NCBI RefSeq assembly: GCF_026967805.1
Contig: NZ_JAPVBG010000003.1
Coordinates: forward strand, 1,138,986-1,202,985
Length of the DNA: 64,000 nt
Direction of reading: 5' to 3'
DNA from: Blastococcus sp. VKM Ac-2987
GTDB lineage: Bacteria; Actinomycetota; Actinomycetes; Mycobacteriales; Geodermatophilaceae
A program made the translations under genes and the position numbers. The stretch's first letter is position 1; each line of letters opens with the position of its first letter. This document shows, one piece after another, positions 10,679 to 19,358 of the stretch. Under the pieces are notes generated by a model. It did not search any database, was not told where the DNA came from, and was given only the letters and a program-made list of their open reading frames with translations.

Positions 10679-11479
10679 TCAGCCACCGGGCCCGGGCGAA
10701 GCGTATTGAGGGCGGTCCAGGGGCCGCAACGCGTCCACGACGAGGCCGGGCGACTGGGCGATCCGGACGGTGCCGCCGCGGCGCTCGATGCGCTGCACCA
10801 CCCCGCCCGGGATGTTCATCGCCGTCTCCATGCCCTGCGGGTCGCCGAGGACCACGAACTCGTACGGCGAGCGCAGCGGCGTGCCGTCGACCCGCAGGTT
10901 CCCGGCGGTGCCGGTGACGGCGGTCGACAGGCCGATGCGGACGTCGTCGACCTGCATGGTCTCCGCCCCCGCCCCGCGCAGCTCCTGGATCACGTCGATG
11001 ACGTCGGAGACCCGGACCTCGCCCGAGGGGTCGTCGATCGCGAGCGTCAGGCCCGGTCCCTGGGCCGGCAGGGTGCCGTTGAGGATCCCGAGGGCCTCGG
11101 CGCGCCCTCGCGCATCCTCCAGCGCGGTCCCCGTCCGGCTGCCGGAGCCACCGAGCTCGCGCAGGGCCGCCCGCTGCTCGGCGAGCTGGGCCCGCAGCCG
11201 CTCCTCGCGGCTGGCCAGCTCGTCGAGGATCCGGACCAGGTCCTCCTCCCGCGCGCCGGCCAGCATCTGCGCCTCGTCGGAGTTGCGGACCTGCACGGCG
11301 AGGGCGAACCCGAGCAGCATCGTGAGGACGCCGATGAGCGCGGCCGCCACGAGGTTCCGGCGCCTCCGCACCGCGGCGGGAGGCCGGGCCGGCGGACCGG
11401 CCGCGCCCCCGTCGGCCGGCGACGCGCCGGCCGGCGACTGGCCAGGCGGCGGGGTGCCGGGCGGCGGCGCGTCGCTCAT
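10679..11479 (-). CDS. DUF881 family membrane-anchored protein (Rv1825-type)
   Basis: A 266-residue protein with a Pro/Ala/Gly-rich cytoplasmic N-terminus (about 40 residues), one transmembrane segment (LVAAALIGVLTMLLGFALAV), a coiled-coil stretch (ILDELASREERLRAQLAEQR), and the DUF881 domain (GPGLTLAIDD, SDVIDVIQELRGAGAE, SPYEFVVLGDP). The domain should face outward. Its start overlaps the stop of small basic protein by 4 bp (ATGA). The DUF881-sbp-DUF881 trio is conserved next to division and lipid genes in actinobacteria, where it has been associated with the cell envelope, but the biochemical role is unknown. Confidence 0.9.
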   Translation of the reverse strand: MSDAPPPGTPPPGQSPAGASPADGGAAGPPARPPAAVRRRRNLVAAALIGVLTMLLGFALAVQVRNSDEAQMLAGAREEDLVRILDELASREERLRAQLAEQRAALRELGGSGSRTGTALEDARGRAEALGILNGTLPAQGPGLTLAIDDPSGEVRVSDVIDVIQELRGAGAETMQVDDVRIGLSTAVTGTAGNLRVDGTPLRSPYEFVVLGDPQGMETAMNIPGGVVQRIERRGGTVRIAQSPGLVVDALRPLDRPQYASPGPGG

Positions 11480-11808
11480 GCGCGGAACACGTGCCGCCGG
11501 ATGGCCGCGGCGTTGCCGAAGATCCGGATGCCGAGGACGACGACGACCGCCGTGGACAGCTGCGCGCCGACGCCCAGCTGGTCGCCGAGGAAGACGATCA
11601 GCCCGGCCACCACCACGTTCGACACGAAGGAGATCACGAAGACCTTCGCGTCGAAGATGCCGTCCAGGCGGGCGCGGAAGCCACCGAAGACGGCGTCCAG
11701 GGCCGCGACGACGGCGATCGGCAGGTAGGGCTGGAGCCACAGCGGGACGGTCGGGTCGAAGACGAGACCGAGGAGCACGCCCGCCGCGAGGCCGAGGATC
11801 GGGATCAC
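11476..11808 (-). CDS. sbp: Small basic protein, DUF1290 (Rv1824-type)
   Basis: A 110-residue membrane protein with about four hydrophobic segments: VIPILGLAAGVLLGLVF, YLPIAVVAALDAVFGGF, VFVISFVSNVVVAGLIVFLG and a last TAVVVVLGIRIFGN. FGGFRARLDGIFDAKVF between segments two and three is the DUF1290 hallmark. Relatives lie beside division genes in Firmicutes and between two DUF881 genes in actinobacteria, as here. GTG at 11808 starts directly on the first membrane helix and lies 4 bp after the upstream DUF881 stop; the downstream gene overlaps by 4 bp. Confidence 0.92.
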   Translation of the reverse strand: MIPILGLAAGVLLGLVFDPTVPLWLQPYLPIAVVAALDAVFGGFRARLDGIFDAKVFVISFVSNVVVAGLIVFLGDQLGVGAQLSTAVVVVLGIRIFGNAAAIRRHVFRA

Positions 11809-11812
11809 GGCG

Positions 11813-12703
11813 TCAGCCTCCGGGGGTCGGATCGGTGCGGCCGGTGCTGACCGGCTCGGCGGCGCGGAGCTCGGGCGGGCCCGCGGCGGGCAGGGACAGC
11901 TCCTCCTCCTTGGCGAAGTCGAATCGCAGCCCCGCGGACGCGGCGAACCGCGCGAGGGACACCACCTCGGGGTTGGCGAGGAAGGCGTTGGCCAGCGCGT
12001 CGGGCTCGCCGATGGCCCGGACCTCGTAGGGGTTGGTGACCGGGCGGAAGTCCACGAGCACCGCCTCGCCGGCGAACCGGATGGCGCTGGTCGGGCCCAG
12101 CCGCTGGCCGTTGATGCTGATGGCCTCCGCACCGGCCGCCCAGAGGGCGTTCACCACCAGCTGCAGGTCGCCGTCGGCCACCCGCACCTCCTGCGCGTCC
12201 CCCGCCGTCCCGCCCAGCGGGTCGTCGTCGGCGGCGGCCTCCGCGTTGCCCAGCGTGACGAGCAGGCCCGGCCCGGTGACGGGCACGGCGGCGCTGCCCT
12301 GCTCGGCCCGCGCGAGGGCGTCCCGCGCCCGCTGGCCCACCGCGGTGGCGGCGAGCAGCTCGTCGCTGGTCCGGCTGACCTCGGCGCGCAGCGTCTCCAG
12401 CTGCGCGGCCAGGTCGTCGCTGACGGCGGACTCGTCCTGGATGTCGCGGACCAGCGCCTCCCGGATCTCCTGCCGGCCCTGCGCCCGGTCGGCCGCCTGG
12501 CCGTAGGTCACCGCGGCCAGCAGCCCGGCGGCGGCCATCGTGAGCGCGACGATGACCTGGCCGCGGCCGCGCCGGGGCTCCTCGCCCCGGGCCTCGCGTG
12601 CGGCGGCGGCCTGCGCGTACGCGGGGTCGAGGGTCTCGGCGAGGACGTCGTCGAGCAGCGAGGCGCCCAGCGAGCGCACGCCCCCGGGCGGCGTCCGGGT
12701 CAC
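11813..12703 (-). CDS. DUF881 family membrane-anchored protein (Rv1823-type)
   Basis: A 296-residue paralogue of the DUF881 protein downstream. One transmembrane helix (VIVALTMAAAGLLAAVTYG) follows a roughly 50-residue basic cytoplasmic tail. Next come a predicted coiled coil (DLAAQLETLRAEVSRTSDEL) and a DUF881 domain with VTGPGLLVTLGNA, LQLVVNALWAAGAEAISING and NPYEVRAIGEP. The GTG at 12703 overlaps the pgsA stop (GTGA), so translation is likely coupled to phospholipid synthase. It probably forms an outward-facing envelope component together with sbp and the second DUF881 protein. Confidence 0.9.
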   Translation of the reverse strand: MTRTPPGGVRSLGASLLDDVLAETLDPAYAQAAAAREARGEEPRRGRGQVIVALTMAAAGLLAAVTYGQAADRAQGRQEIREALVRDIQDESAVSDDLAAQLETLRAEVSRTSDELLAATAVGQRARDALARAEQGSAAVPVTGPGLLVTLGNAEAAADDDPLGGTAGDAQEVRVADGDLQLVVNALWAAGAEAISINGQRLGPTSAIRFAGEAVLVDFRPVTNPYEVRAIGEPDALANAFLANPEVVSLARFAASAGLRFDFAKEEELSLPAAGPPELRAAEPVSTGRTDPTPGG

Positions 12704-13368
12704 CGCCGGCGCCCCGTGCGTGCCGACCGCTCGGCAGCCAGCAGCCCCACGACCTGGATGACGTAGAAGACGGCGGCGAGCAGGTACAGCGCCGTGCCCC
12801 AGATGGTGAGCGCCCAGGCGAACGGAGCGGCGAGGGTGGCCAGCGTGCCGGCCCCGTCGGCCAGGAGGAGCCCCGGGAAGGCGTAGAGCAGCAGCAGCGT
12901 GGCCGCCTTGCCCAGGTAGTGCACCTGCAGCGGCGGGTAGCCGTGCGCCCGCAGCACCAGCAGCATGACGCCGAGCACCAGCTCGCGGCCGACGAGCAGC
13001 GCGACCAGCCACACGGGCACGACCTCGCGCAGCGCGAGCGCGACCAGGGTGGAGACGATGTAGAGCCGGTCGGCGGCCGGGTCCAGCAGCGCACCCAGCT
13101 TGCTGCCCTGGTCCAGCCACCGGGCGAGCTTCCCGTCCAGCCAGTCGGTGAAGCCGGAGACCATGAGGACGACCACCGCCCAGCCGTCCTCCTCGGGGCC
13201 CAGCAGCAGCCAGAGGAAGAGCGGCACGCCGAGCAGGCGGAGCACCGAGAGCGCGTTCGGCAGGGTCCAGATGCGCTCCGGGAGGTCCTCCCGGTCGCTG
13301 ACGGCCGGGGTCGGGGGGCCGGCCCGGGGCACGGGTGCGGCAGCCGACGGCCCGTTCGACGACGTCAC
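12700..13368 (-). CDS. pgsA: CDP-alcohol phosphatidyltransferase (PgsA-like)
   Basis: An integral membrane enzyme that transfers a phosphatidyl group from CDP-diacylglycerol to an alcohol, here most likely glycerol-3-phosphate (Rv1822/PgsA2 position). The active-site motif D-x2-D-G-x2-A-R-x8-G-x3-D-x3-D is intact, from SGFTDWLDGKLARWLD through GSKLGALLDPAADR. About six hydrophobic segments are visible in 222 residues. GTG at 13368 has a strong GGAGG ribosome site 6 bp upstream; GTG at 13389 is less likely. It heads the DUF881-sbp-DUF881 series through GTGA overlap. The alcohol acceptor is not proven, since this family also makes phosphatidylinositol phosphate and cardiolipin. Confidence 0.9.
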   Translation of the reverse strand: MTSSNGPSAAAPVPRAGPPTPAVSDREDLPERIWTLPNALSVLRLLGVPLFLWLLLGPEEDGWAVVVLMVSGFTDWLDGKLARWLDQGSKLGALLDPAADRLYIVSTLVALALREVVPVWLVALLVGRELVLGVMLLVLRAHGYPPLQVHYLGKAATLLLLYAFPGLLLADGAGTLATLAAPFAWALTIWGTALYLLAAVFYVIQVVGLLAAERSARTGRRR

Positions 13369-13429
13369 GTTCCCCTCCAGCCCCTGCACCCGACCGTGCC
13401 CGAGGCTAGTGTCCCGGTCCGACGCCCCC

Positions 13430-13478
13430 GACGGCGGCGCACCGCCGTCCCCGTCCCGGGCCGGCGGGCACCCGCCGG
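13430..13478 (-). terminator. Two stacked hairpins after the EF-G-like gene
   Basis: GACGGCGG/CCGCCGTC (13430-13449, loop CGCA) and CCGGCGGG/CCCGCCGG (13461-13478, loop CA) are both perfect 8-bp stems. They lie just past the stop of the EF-G-like gene and upstream of pgsA on the same strand. Together they should isolate the two transcripts. Confidence 0.65.
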
Positions 13479-13492
13479 ACGGGGTCCCCGCC

Positions 13493-15583
13493 TCAGGCGG
13501 TGACCGCCATCGCCGCCGGTGCGGGCTCGTGGCCGAGGGGACGCCGGTCGAAGGTGGCCGTGCCGTGGGTGACCGAGCGCAGGACCCCGGGATACCCGAG
13601 CAGCTCCACCTCGGGGACCTCCGCGCGCACCGTGGTCCGGTCCCGGTCCGGCTCGGCCTCGCTGCCGGTGACCCGCGCCCGCCGGGACGACAGGTCGCTC
13701 ATCACCGCGCCCACGTACTCCCCCGGCACGTGGACGTCGACCTCGCACCACGGCTCGAGCACGCGGGTGCCCACCGCCGCGACCAGCTCGCGCAGCGCCA
13801 GCGCCCCGGCGGCCTGGAAGGCGGCGTCGGAGGAGTCGACCGAGTGGGCCTTGCCGTCGACCAGGGTCACCCGGAGGTCGACGAGCGGGCGGTCCTGGTT
13901 GACCCCGCGCTGCGCCTGCGCACGGATGCCCTTCTCCACGCTGCCGTGGAACTGGCCGGGCACCGTCCCGCCGACGATGCGCTGCTCGAAGACGATGCCC
14001 GACCCCGGCGGCCCGGGCTCGCCCTCCACCACGACGACGGCGTACTGCCCGTGGCCGCCGGACTGCTTGACGTGCCGGCCGGTCACCCGGGCCGGGCCGC
14101 AGAGGGTCTCCACGAGCGGTACCCGGACCGGCACGGTGGTGACGGCGACCCCGTGGCGGGTGCGCAGCCGCTCGAGCAGCACCTCCGCGTGCGCGTCCCC
14201 GACGCACCACAGCAGCAGCTGTCCGGTGTCGGCGCGCCGCTCGAGCCGGACCGTGGGGTCCTCGGCGACGAGCCGGGTCAGCGCGGTGGCCATGCGGTCC
14301 TCGTCGGACCGCGAGGCCGCCTCGACCGCGACCGGCAGCTGCGGGACGGGGAGGTCCCACGGGGGCACGAGGCGAGGGTCCTCCGGGGCGCTGAGGGTGT
14401 CGCCGGTCTCGGCGGTCGACAGCCGGCTGACGGCGCAGACGTCCCCCGCCGGGCACGCGGCCACCGGCCGCAGGGCGGCGCCGAGCGGAGCGGAGAGGAC
14501 GCCGATCCGCTCGTCGGCGTCGTGGTCGGGGTGGCCCCGCTCGGCCATCCCGTGGCCGGACACGTGCACCGCGGCATCCGGCTGCAGGGTGCCGGAGAAG
14601 ACCCGGACCAGCGAGACCCGGCCGACGTAGGGGTCGGTGGTGGTCTTCACGACCTCGGCCACCAGCGGGCCCGCCGGGTCGCAGGTCAACGCGGGGGCCG
14701 CGGAGCCGTCGGGACGGGTCACCGGCGGGCAGCTGTGCTCGAGCGGAGACGGTAAGGCGGAGACCAGCAGGTCGAGCAGCTCGCCGACGCCGACCCCGGT
14801 CAGCGGCGAGACGCACAGCACCGGGTGGAAGTGGCCGCGGGCGACGGCGGTCTCCAGGTCGGCGACGAGGTCGTCGACGGCCAGCTGCTCGCCGGCGAGG
14901 TAGCGCTCCATGAGCGTCTCGTCCTCGCTCTCGCCGATGATCCCCTCGATGAGCTCGGCCCGGAGCCGGTCGGCATCGCCGTTTCCCGCCCGCGTCGCGT
15001 CCACGTCGGGCTCCAGCAGGGACACCAGCCCGCGGGCCGCGCCGTCGGGCCCGCGGTCGACCAGGTGCAGGGGGTACACCCCCTCCCCCAGCATCAGCTG
15101 GCAGAGCCGGACGGCCTCGTCGACGTCGGCCCGCGGCCGGTCGATCTGGGTGAGGACGACGGCTCGCGGCATCCCGACCGCGGCGCACTCCTCCCACAGC
15201 TGCACGGTCGCGGCGTCGACCCCGCTCAGCGCGGAGACGACGAACAGCGCCGAGTCGGCGGCGCGCAGGCCGGCCCGCAGCTCTCCGACGAAGTCCGGCG
15301 ACCCGGGGGTGTCCAGGAGGGTGAGCCGGTGCCCGGCGTGCTCGACGGCCGCCACGCCGAGCGACACCGACCGCTGCTGGCGGACCTCCACCTCCTCGCT
15401 GTCCAGGCAGGTGGTGCCCTCCTCCACCCGGCCGGCGCGCGGCACCGCGCCGGTGGCGGCGAGCAGCGCCTCGGCGAGCGTCGTCTTCCCCGCCCCGGTC
15501 CGGCCGACCAGGGCCACGTTGCGCACCTGCGCGGCCGGTCGCGGCGCCGGGGCGGGCGTCTCCTTCCCCGTCGCCCGGCTCAC
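13493..15583 (-). CDS. Elongation factor G-like GTPase (EF-G2/FusA2 type)
   Basis: A 696-residue translational GTPase with all five EF-G-like domains: G1 GRTGAGKT (residues 27-34), G3 DTPGSPDF, and late domain IV/V features (SGGHGQYAVV, VPGEYVGAVMSDLSSRR). G4 is TQID instead of NKxD, and the switch-I region is reduced, as in the second EF-G class of actinobacteria. Those proteins are not essential factors, and their role at the ribosome is unclear. It is a separate transcript with a perfect Crp-type palindrome 107-124 bp upstream and two hairpins downstream. The rpsL/rpsG/tuf neighbours of authentic fusA are absent, supporting the paralogue call. Confidence 0.92.
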   Translation of the reverse strand: MSRATGKETPAPAPRPAAQVRNVALVGRTGAGKTTLAEALLAATGAVPRAGRVEEGTTCLDSEEVEVRQQRSVSLGVAAVEHAGHRLTLLDTPGSPDFVGELRAGLRAADSALFVVSALSGVDAATVQLWEECAAVGMPRAVVLTQIDRPRADVDEAVRLCQLMLGEGVYPLHLVDRGPDGAARGLVSLLEPDVDATRAGNGDADRLRAELIEGIIGESEDETLMERYLAGEQLAVDDLVADLETAVARGHFHPVLCVSPLTGVGVGELLDLLVSALPSPLEHSCPPVTRPDGSAAPALTCDPAGPLVAEVVKTTTDPYVGRVSLVRVFSGTLQPDAAVHVSGHGMAERGHPDHDADERIGVLSAPLGAALRPVAACPAGDVCAVSRLSTAETGDTLSAPEDPRLVPPWDLPVPQLPVAVEAASRSDEDRMATALTRLVAEDPTVRLERRADTGQLLLWCVGDAHAEVLLERLRTRHGVAVTTVPVRVPLVETLCGPARVTGRHVKQSGGHGQYAVVVVEGEPGPPGSGIVFEQRIVGGTVPGQFHGSVEKGIRAQAQRGVNQDRPLVDLRVTLVDGKAHSVDSSDAAFQAAGALALRELVAAVGTRVLEPWCEVDVHVPGEYVGAVMSDLSSRRARVTGSEAEPDRDRTTVRAEVPEVELLGYPGVLRSVTHGTATFDRRPLGHEPAPAAMAVTA

Positions 15584-15689
15584 GCCGCGTCCTCTGCCGA
15601 GCGGGGCCCGCGGAGCGGTGGACGGCGCGGGGACCGGGCGACCGCCCGGTCCGGGTGGTGGGCTTCCACGGGGCCTCCCCGGTATCGAT

Positions 15690-15707
15690 CTGTGATCTGA
15701 CTCACAG
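15690..15707. promoter_or_regulatory. Perfect Crp/GlxR-type operator
   Basis: CTGTGATCTGACTCACAG contains TGTGA-N6-TCACA with no mismatch and an additional C/G pair outside. It lies between the EF-G-like gene, which it faces upstream, and the end of the DUF2243 gene. In actinobacteria this half-site spacing is that of the cAMP-dependent Crp/GlxR regulators. Binding is inferred. Confidence 0.65.
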
Positions 15708-15753
15708 CGTGCCCGCGCGACCCCGGGCGATCAAGGGGCCTGCGCCCCCTCCC

Positions 15754-16281
15754 TCAGCGGGCGTCGACCGCACCCCGGCGGGCGAGGTCCCGCACGCCGC
15801 GCCGGTGCAGCAGCCAGCCGACCGCGATCAGCAGCACCCCCGACGCCAGGAAGCCCAGGTCCCAGCTCAGCGGGCCGCCGAGGTCGTCGCGCACGTGGTG
15901 GATGCCGAGGACCTGGTGGTTGATCAGCCCCTCGACCAGGTTGAACAGCCCCCACCCGGCGAGCACGAGGCCGAAGTGGAAGCTCCAGCTGGGCGCCAGC
16001 CGGTCCTGCCGCCACGCCACCAGCGCGGTGATGGTCCCGGCGAAGGCGAGCACCCAGGCGCCGACGTGGAAGAAGCCGTCGGCCAGCGTGTTGGCCTCGA
16101 GGCCGGCCAGCGTGGTCGGCTCCTGGCCCTCCACGGCGCTCACCATGTGGTGCCACTGGAGGATCTGGTGCAGCACGATCCCGTCGACGAAGCCGCCGAA
16201 GCCGAGCCCGTACAGCAGGCCGGTCGCCCGGGTGGGCATCCGCCGGGAGCTGCGGCTGGGCGTCTCGCGCGCGGTGGCCAT
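15754..16281 (-). CDS. DUF2243 family membrane protein
   Basis: A 175-residue protein with four transmembrane helices: GLLYGLGFGGFVDGIVLHQI, FHVGAWVLAFAGTITALVAW, FHFGLVLAGWGLFNLVEGLI and a final LASGVLLIAVGWLLH. The membrane-edge histidines (HQILQWHHM, NHQVLGIHHV) are the family signature and could bind metal or heme, although no function is known. ATG at 16281 gives a short Arg/Ser-rich cytoplasmic leader. It appears monocistronic, divergent from a small ORF 55 bp away. Confidence 0.88.
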   Translation of the reverse strand: MATARETPSRSSRRMPTRATGLLYGLGFGGFVDGIVLHQILQWHHMVSAVEGQEPTTLAGLEANTLADGFFHVGAWVLAFAGTITALVAWRQDRLAPSWSFHFGLVLAGWGLFNLVEGLINHQVLGIHHVRDDLGGPLSWDLGFLASGVLLIAVGWLLHRRGVRDLARRGAVDAR

Positions 16282-16336
16282 GGCCGCTGGCTACCCGCTC
16301 GCTCCGGGCGCACGCGTTGGTCGCATGCTGGGCGGC

Positions 16337-16537
16337 ATGAGCAGGGACGCCGCGGCCGGCCGCGACCAGGAGACCGGGCGGTCGCACGCCGTCCTGCGCA
16401 GCACGGCGGATCTGCCGGCCCCGTGGGCCGCCGTCTGCGGCGCCTCGGTGGGCGTGGTCCAGGGCCGCTGGGACGGCCCCCGGGGTCTGGGCTCGGCCGA
16501 CCCGTGCCCGGACTGCCGGCGGATCACGGAGTCCTGA
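16337..16537 (+). CDS. Small hypothetical protein, 66 residues
   Basis: Starts at ATG 16337 (or ATG 16325, four residues longer). The sequence is hydrophilic in its first third, then LPAPWAAVCGASVGVVQGRW, and ends with CPDCRRITES. The single Cys and the terminal CPDC could form a small metal site. No family was recognised. Reality is supported only by its position in a divergent gap and a plausible start; it could be spurious. Confidence 0.4.
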   Translation: MSRDAAAGRDQETGRSHAVLRSTADLPAPWAAVCGASVGVVQGRWDGPRGLGSADPCPDCRRITES

Positions 16538-16765
16538 GGGGGGCTGCTCCCCTCGTCGTGGCGGTTCGTCGTGGTCGTCGGTGTGCACCCAGTTGTTGGG
16601 GATAGCGGTACGACGACGCGTCCGGATCCCGTCGCTCTCCGGATGCCGCCGGGCGGAGCGGCCCGCACGCCAGCTGTCGGTGGCAAGCTGCGCTACGACA
16701 CCTACAGCCGCGCCGGTCGCCGTTCGCACCGGTGCCGCCACCGCAGACCGGGGAGGACGCACGGG

Positions 16766-17797
16766 ATGACCGAGTTCGTGGGCGTCGGCAACATGGTCCG
16801 CTGGGTGGCCGCGACGGGGGTCGAGGCCGCCGTCGCCGGGATCGCCGGCTACGTGCGCGAGGACTTCTGCCGCTGGCAGTCCTTCCACAAGACGCCGCGG
16901 ACGGCCAGCCACACGCCCTTCGGCGTCATCGAGCTCATGCCCACCAGCGACTCGGTGACCTACGCCTTCAAGTACGTCAACGGCCACCCGTCCAACCCGG
17001 CCCGGGGCTTCCAGACCGTCACCGCCTTCGGTGCGCTGGCCGACGTGTCGAACGGCTACCCGGTCTTCCTCGCCGAGATGACGCTGCTGACCGCGCTGCG
17101 GACGGCGGCCGTCTCCGCGGTCGCGGCCGCGGCCCTGGCCCGCCCGGACTCCCGGCGGCTGGCCCTGATCGGAGCCGGCAGCCAGGCGGAGTTCCAGGCG
17201 CTGGCGATGCGCCACGCGCTGGGCATCGACCGGGTCACCGCCTGGGACACCGACCCCGCGGCGCTGGTGAAGCTCGCGCGCAACCTCGGGCCGCTGGGGT
17301 TCGACGTCACCCTGGCCGGCTCCGGACGCGAGGCGGTCCGCGGCGCCGACGTGGTCACCACCTGCACCGCGGACAAGGCGCTGGCCACCGTGCTGCCCGA
17401 CGCGTGGGTCGAGCCCGGCATGCACGTCAACGCGATCGGCGGCGACTGCCCGGGCAAGACAGAGCTCGACCCGGCGATCCTGCGCCGGGCCGGCGTCTTC
17501 GTGGAGTACACCCCGCAGACCCGCGTCGAGGGCGAGATCCAGGCCCTCGGGCCCGACTTCCCCGTCACCGAGCTGTGGGAGGTGCTGACCGGTCGCCGTC
17601 CGGGGCGCACCTCGGCCGGGCAGGTGACGGTTTTCGACTCGGTCGGCTTCGCCGTGGAGGACTTCTCGGCGCTGCGCTACCTGCGCGACGCCGTCCGCGG
17701 GACGCCGTGGGTGGAGCGGATCGACCTGGTGGCCGAGCCCGAGGACCCCAAGGACCTCTTCGGGATGGTCACCGCCCCCTCGCCGATCGGCGCCTGA
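16766..17797 (+). CDS. Ornithine cyclodeaminase / mu-crystallin family protein
   Basis: A 343-residue NAD(P)-dependent enzyme of the OCD/mu-crystallin family, whose members include ornithine cyclodeaminase, alanine and lysine dehydrogenases and ketimine reductases. The Rossmann motif is LALIGAGSQAEFQALAM, followed by the acidic turn AWDTDP. The substrate lysine and arginine positions lie in the TYAFKYVNGHPSNP and TLLTALRTAA regions. GGDCPGKTELD matches the C-terminal catalytic Asp segment. ATG at 16766 follows a GGAGG site. The FVGVGNMVRWV start is typical of the ornithine-cyclodeaminase subgroup, but the substrate is not certain. It ends at a hairpin shared with thrE. Confidence 0.88.
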   Translation: MTEFVGVGNMVRWVAATGVEAAVAGIAGYVREDFCRWQSFHKTPRTASHTPFGVIELMPTSDSVTYAFKYVNGHPSNPARGFQTVTAFGALADVSNGYPVFLAEMTLLTALRTAAVSAVAAAALARPDSRRLALIGAGSQAEFQALAMRHALGIDRVTAWDTDPAALVKLARNLGPLGFDVTLAGSGREAVRGADVVTTCTADKALATVLPDAWVEPGMHVNAIGGDCPGKTELDPAILRRAGVFVEYTPQTRVEGEIQALGPDFPVTELWEVLTGRRPGRTSAGQVTVFDSVGFAVEDFSALRYLRDAVRGTPWVERIDLVAEPEDPKDLFGMVTAPSPIGA

Positions 17798-17799
17798 AG

Positions 17800-17841
17800 G
17801 GGGAGCCGGTCCCGACCACCCGGCCGGGCAACTGGCTCCCC
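17800..17841. terminator. Bidirectional hairpin between the cyclodeaminase gene and thrE
   Basis: GGGGAGCCGGT (17800-17810) pairs with ACTGGCTCCCC (17831-17841), with one wobble pair and a 20-nt loop that itself can fold. It starts three bases after the stop of the plus-strand gene and lies 15 bp from the stop of the opposing thrE gene. Confidence 0.55.
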
Positions 17842-17856
17842 GGGCCGCGGCCCGGC

Positions 17857-19260
17857 CTAGTGCCCGGTGGTCGCCCGGCGGTGGACCCGCCGGTCGAACC
17901 GGTCGGGCTTCCCGCCGAGGGGCCGGCCGAAGTACCTGCCCAGCACGACACCGGCGGCGAGGGCGAGCCCGATCGCCGCGGCCCCGACGAGGCCGTTCAG
18001 CCCGTCGGCGACGTCGGCCTCCACGACGATGGCGAACAGACCGCGGTAGATCGACAGCCCGGGCAGCAGCGGGACGATGCCGCAGACCGCGACCAGCAGC
18101 GGCGGGATCCGCAGCCGCTCGGTCAGGGCCTCCCCGCAGAACCCGACGACGACGGCCGCGACCGCGGTCGCCACCGCGGGGCCTGCGCCGAGCACGCCGG
18201 CGGCCCAGTACGTCGTCCAGGCCACCGCACCGGTCACGGTGGCGACGCCGACGGCCCGCGCCCGGGCGTAGGACGCCAGGGCCCACGACCCCGCCATCCC
18301 GGCCGCCGCGGCCAGCGCCACGGCGAACGGCACGCTGAACGTCGCCGGGTCGGCCACCCGCAGCGGGACCTGCGCGCGCTGGGCCAGGTCCAGCACACCG
18401 GCGATGCCGACGACGATGCCGGTCGTCAGGGTGAGCACCTCGAAGGCCCGCGCGGCGGCGGTCACCGGGAACCCGCTGATCGCGTCCTCGGCGGCACCCA
18501 CGAAGGAGAGCCCGGCCAGCAGCACCACGATCCCCGCGGCCACGACCAGCGAGCTGCGGACCCCGACGTCCCAGACGACGAGCAGGACGGCCACCCCCGT
18601 CGCCACCGCGGCACCCGCCGCCTGCTGGAAGAAGCTGGGGAGCCCGCGCCGGTCCAGGGCCCGGATGACCCGCTCGATGGTGGCCGTGGTCAGCGCCGCC
18701 ACCAGGGCCACCAGCCAGCTGCCGCCGAGCTGGAAGGCGACGGCGCCTGCCACGCCGGCCCAGCCCAGCGCGTGCACGCGGCGGCGGTACGGGTTCGGGG
18801 CGGACACGACCCGGTCCAGCCGGCGGTGTGCGACCTCGACGTCCAGGCGCTCCACCACCACCGCCCGGGCCAGGTCGGTGATCCCCTGCAGGCGGGTGTA
18901 GTCGAGCCCACGCGGGCGCACGATCCGCATCAGGGTCATCGGCGGGGCGTCGTCCGGGTCGTGGCTGATCGTCAGCGACGTGTGCGTGATGTCCACCTGG
19001 CAGGCGGTGAGCCCGTAGGCCGCCGCCACGCGCAGCACGGTGGCGTTGACGTCGGCCGCCGAGGCCCCGACGGCCATCATGGACTCCCCCAGGCGGAGTG
19101 CCAGACCGACCGCTGCTCGTGCGGTGGGCTCGTCCACGCCGCTCGGCTGGGAGCGCAGCGCGAAGGGAGCCGTCGGCGGGCCGGAGCCGGAGACCGCCCA
19201 CCGCGCCCGGTCCGGAAGTCGACTCAGCCGCCGCCCCCAGCCCTGGTTCACGAGTCGCAC
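17857..19260 (-). CDS. thrE: Threonine/serine exporter, ThrE family
   Basis: A 467-residue inner-membrane exporter with the two-part ThrE architecture. The N-terminal soluble part (LALRLGESMMAVGASAADVN, QVDITHTSLTISH) is followed by the first membrane bundle, and the C-terminal half is the DUF3815-type bundle (VGFCGEALTERLRIPPLLVA, GIVPLLPGLSIYRGLFAIV). About ten transmembrane helices are visible. Corynebacterial ThrE exports threonine and serine by proton antiport. The GTG at 19260 is used. It is divergent from znuA and convergent with the cyclodeaminase gene. An amino-acid export role fits but the exact substrate is inferred. Confidence 0.92.
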   Translation of the reverse strand: MRLVNQGWGRRLSRLPDRARWAVSGSGPPTAPFALRSQPSGVDEPTARAAVGLALRLGESMMAVGASAADVNATVLRVAAAYGLTACQVDITHTSLTISHDPDDAPPMTLMRIVRPRGLDYTRLQGITDLARAVVVERLDVEVAHRRLDRVVSAPNPYRRRVHALGWAGVAGAVAFQLGGSWLVALVAALTTATIERVIRALDRRGLPSFFQQAAGAAVATGVAVLLVVWDVGVRSSLVVAAGIVVLLAGLSFVGAAEDAISGFPVTAAARAFEVLTLTTGIVVGIAGVLDLAQRAQVPLRVADPATFSVPFAVALAAAAGMAGSWALASYARARAVGVATVTGAVAWTTYWAAGVLGAGPAVATAVAAVVVGFCGEALTERLRIPPLLVAVCGIVPLLPGLSIYRGLFAIVVEADVADGLNGLVGAAAIGLALAAGVVLGRYFGRPLGGKPDRFDRRVHRRATTGH

Positions 19261-19358
19261 CTCTCCACGTTACGGAGGCAGGGCGAACGCCACGGCCGCC
19301 CTGCGCCGGTGTCGTCATGACCTTCGCCACCCGGCCGGACGCGCACCCACCCGCGGCG

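Noticed and set aside
15731..19330. A 1,199-codon minus-strand open frame crossing several genes
   Set aside because: It passes through established plus-strand and minus-strand genes and shows repetitive Arg/Gly/Ala composition typical of spurious frames.
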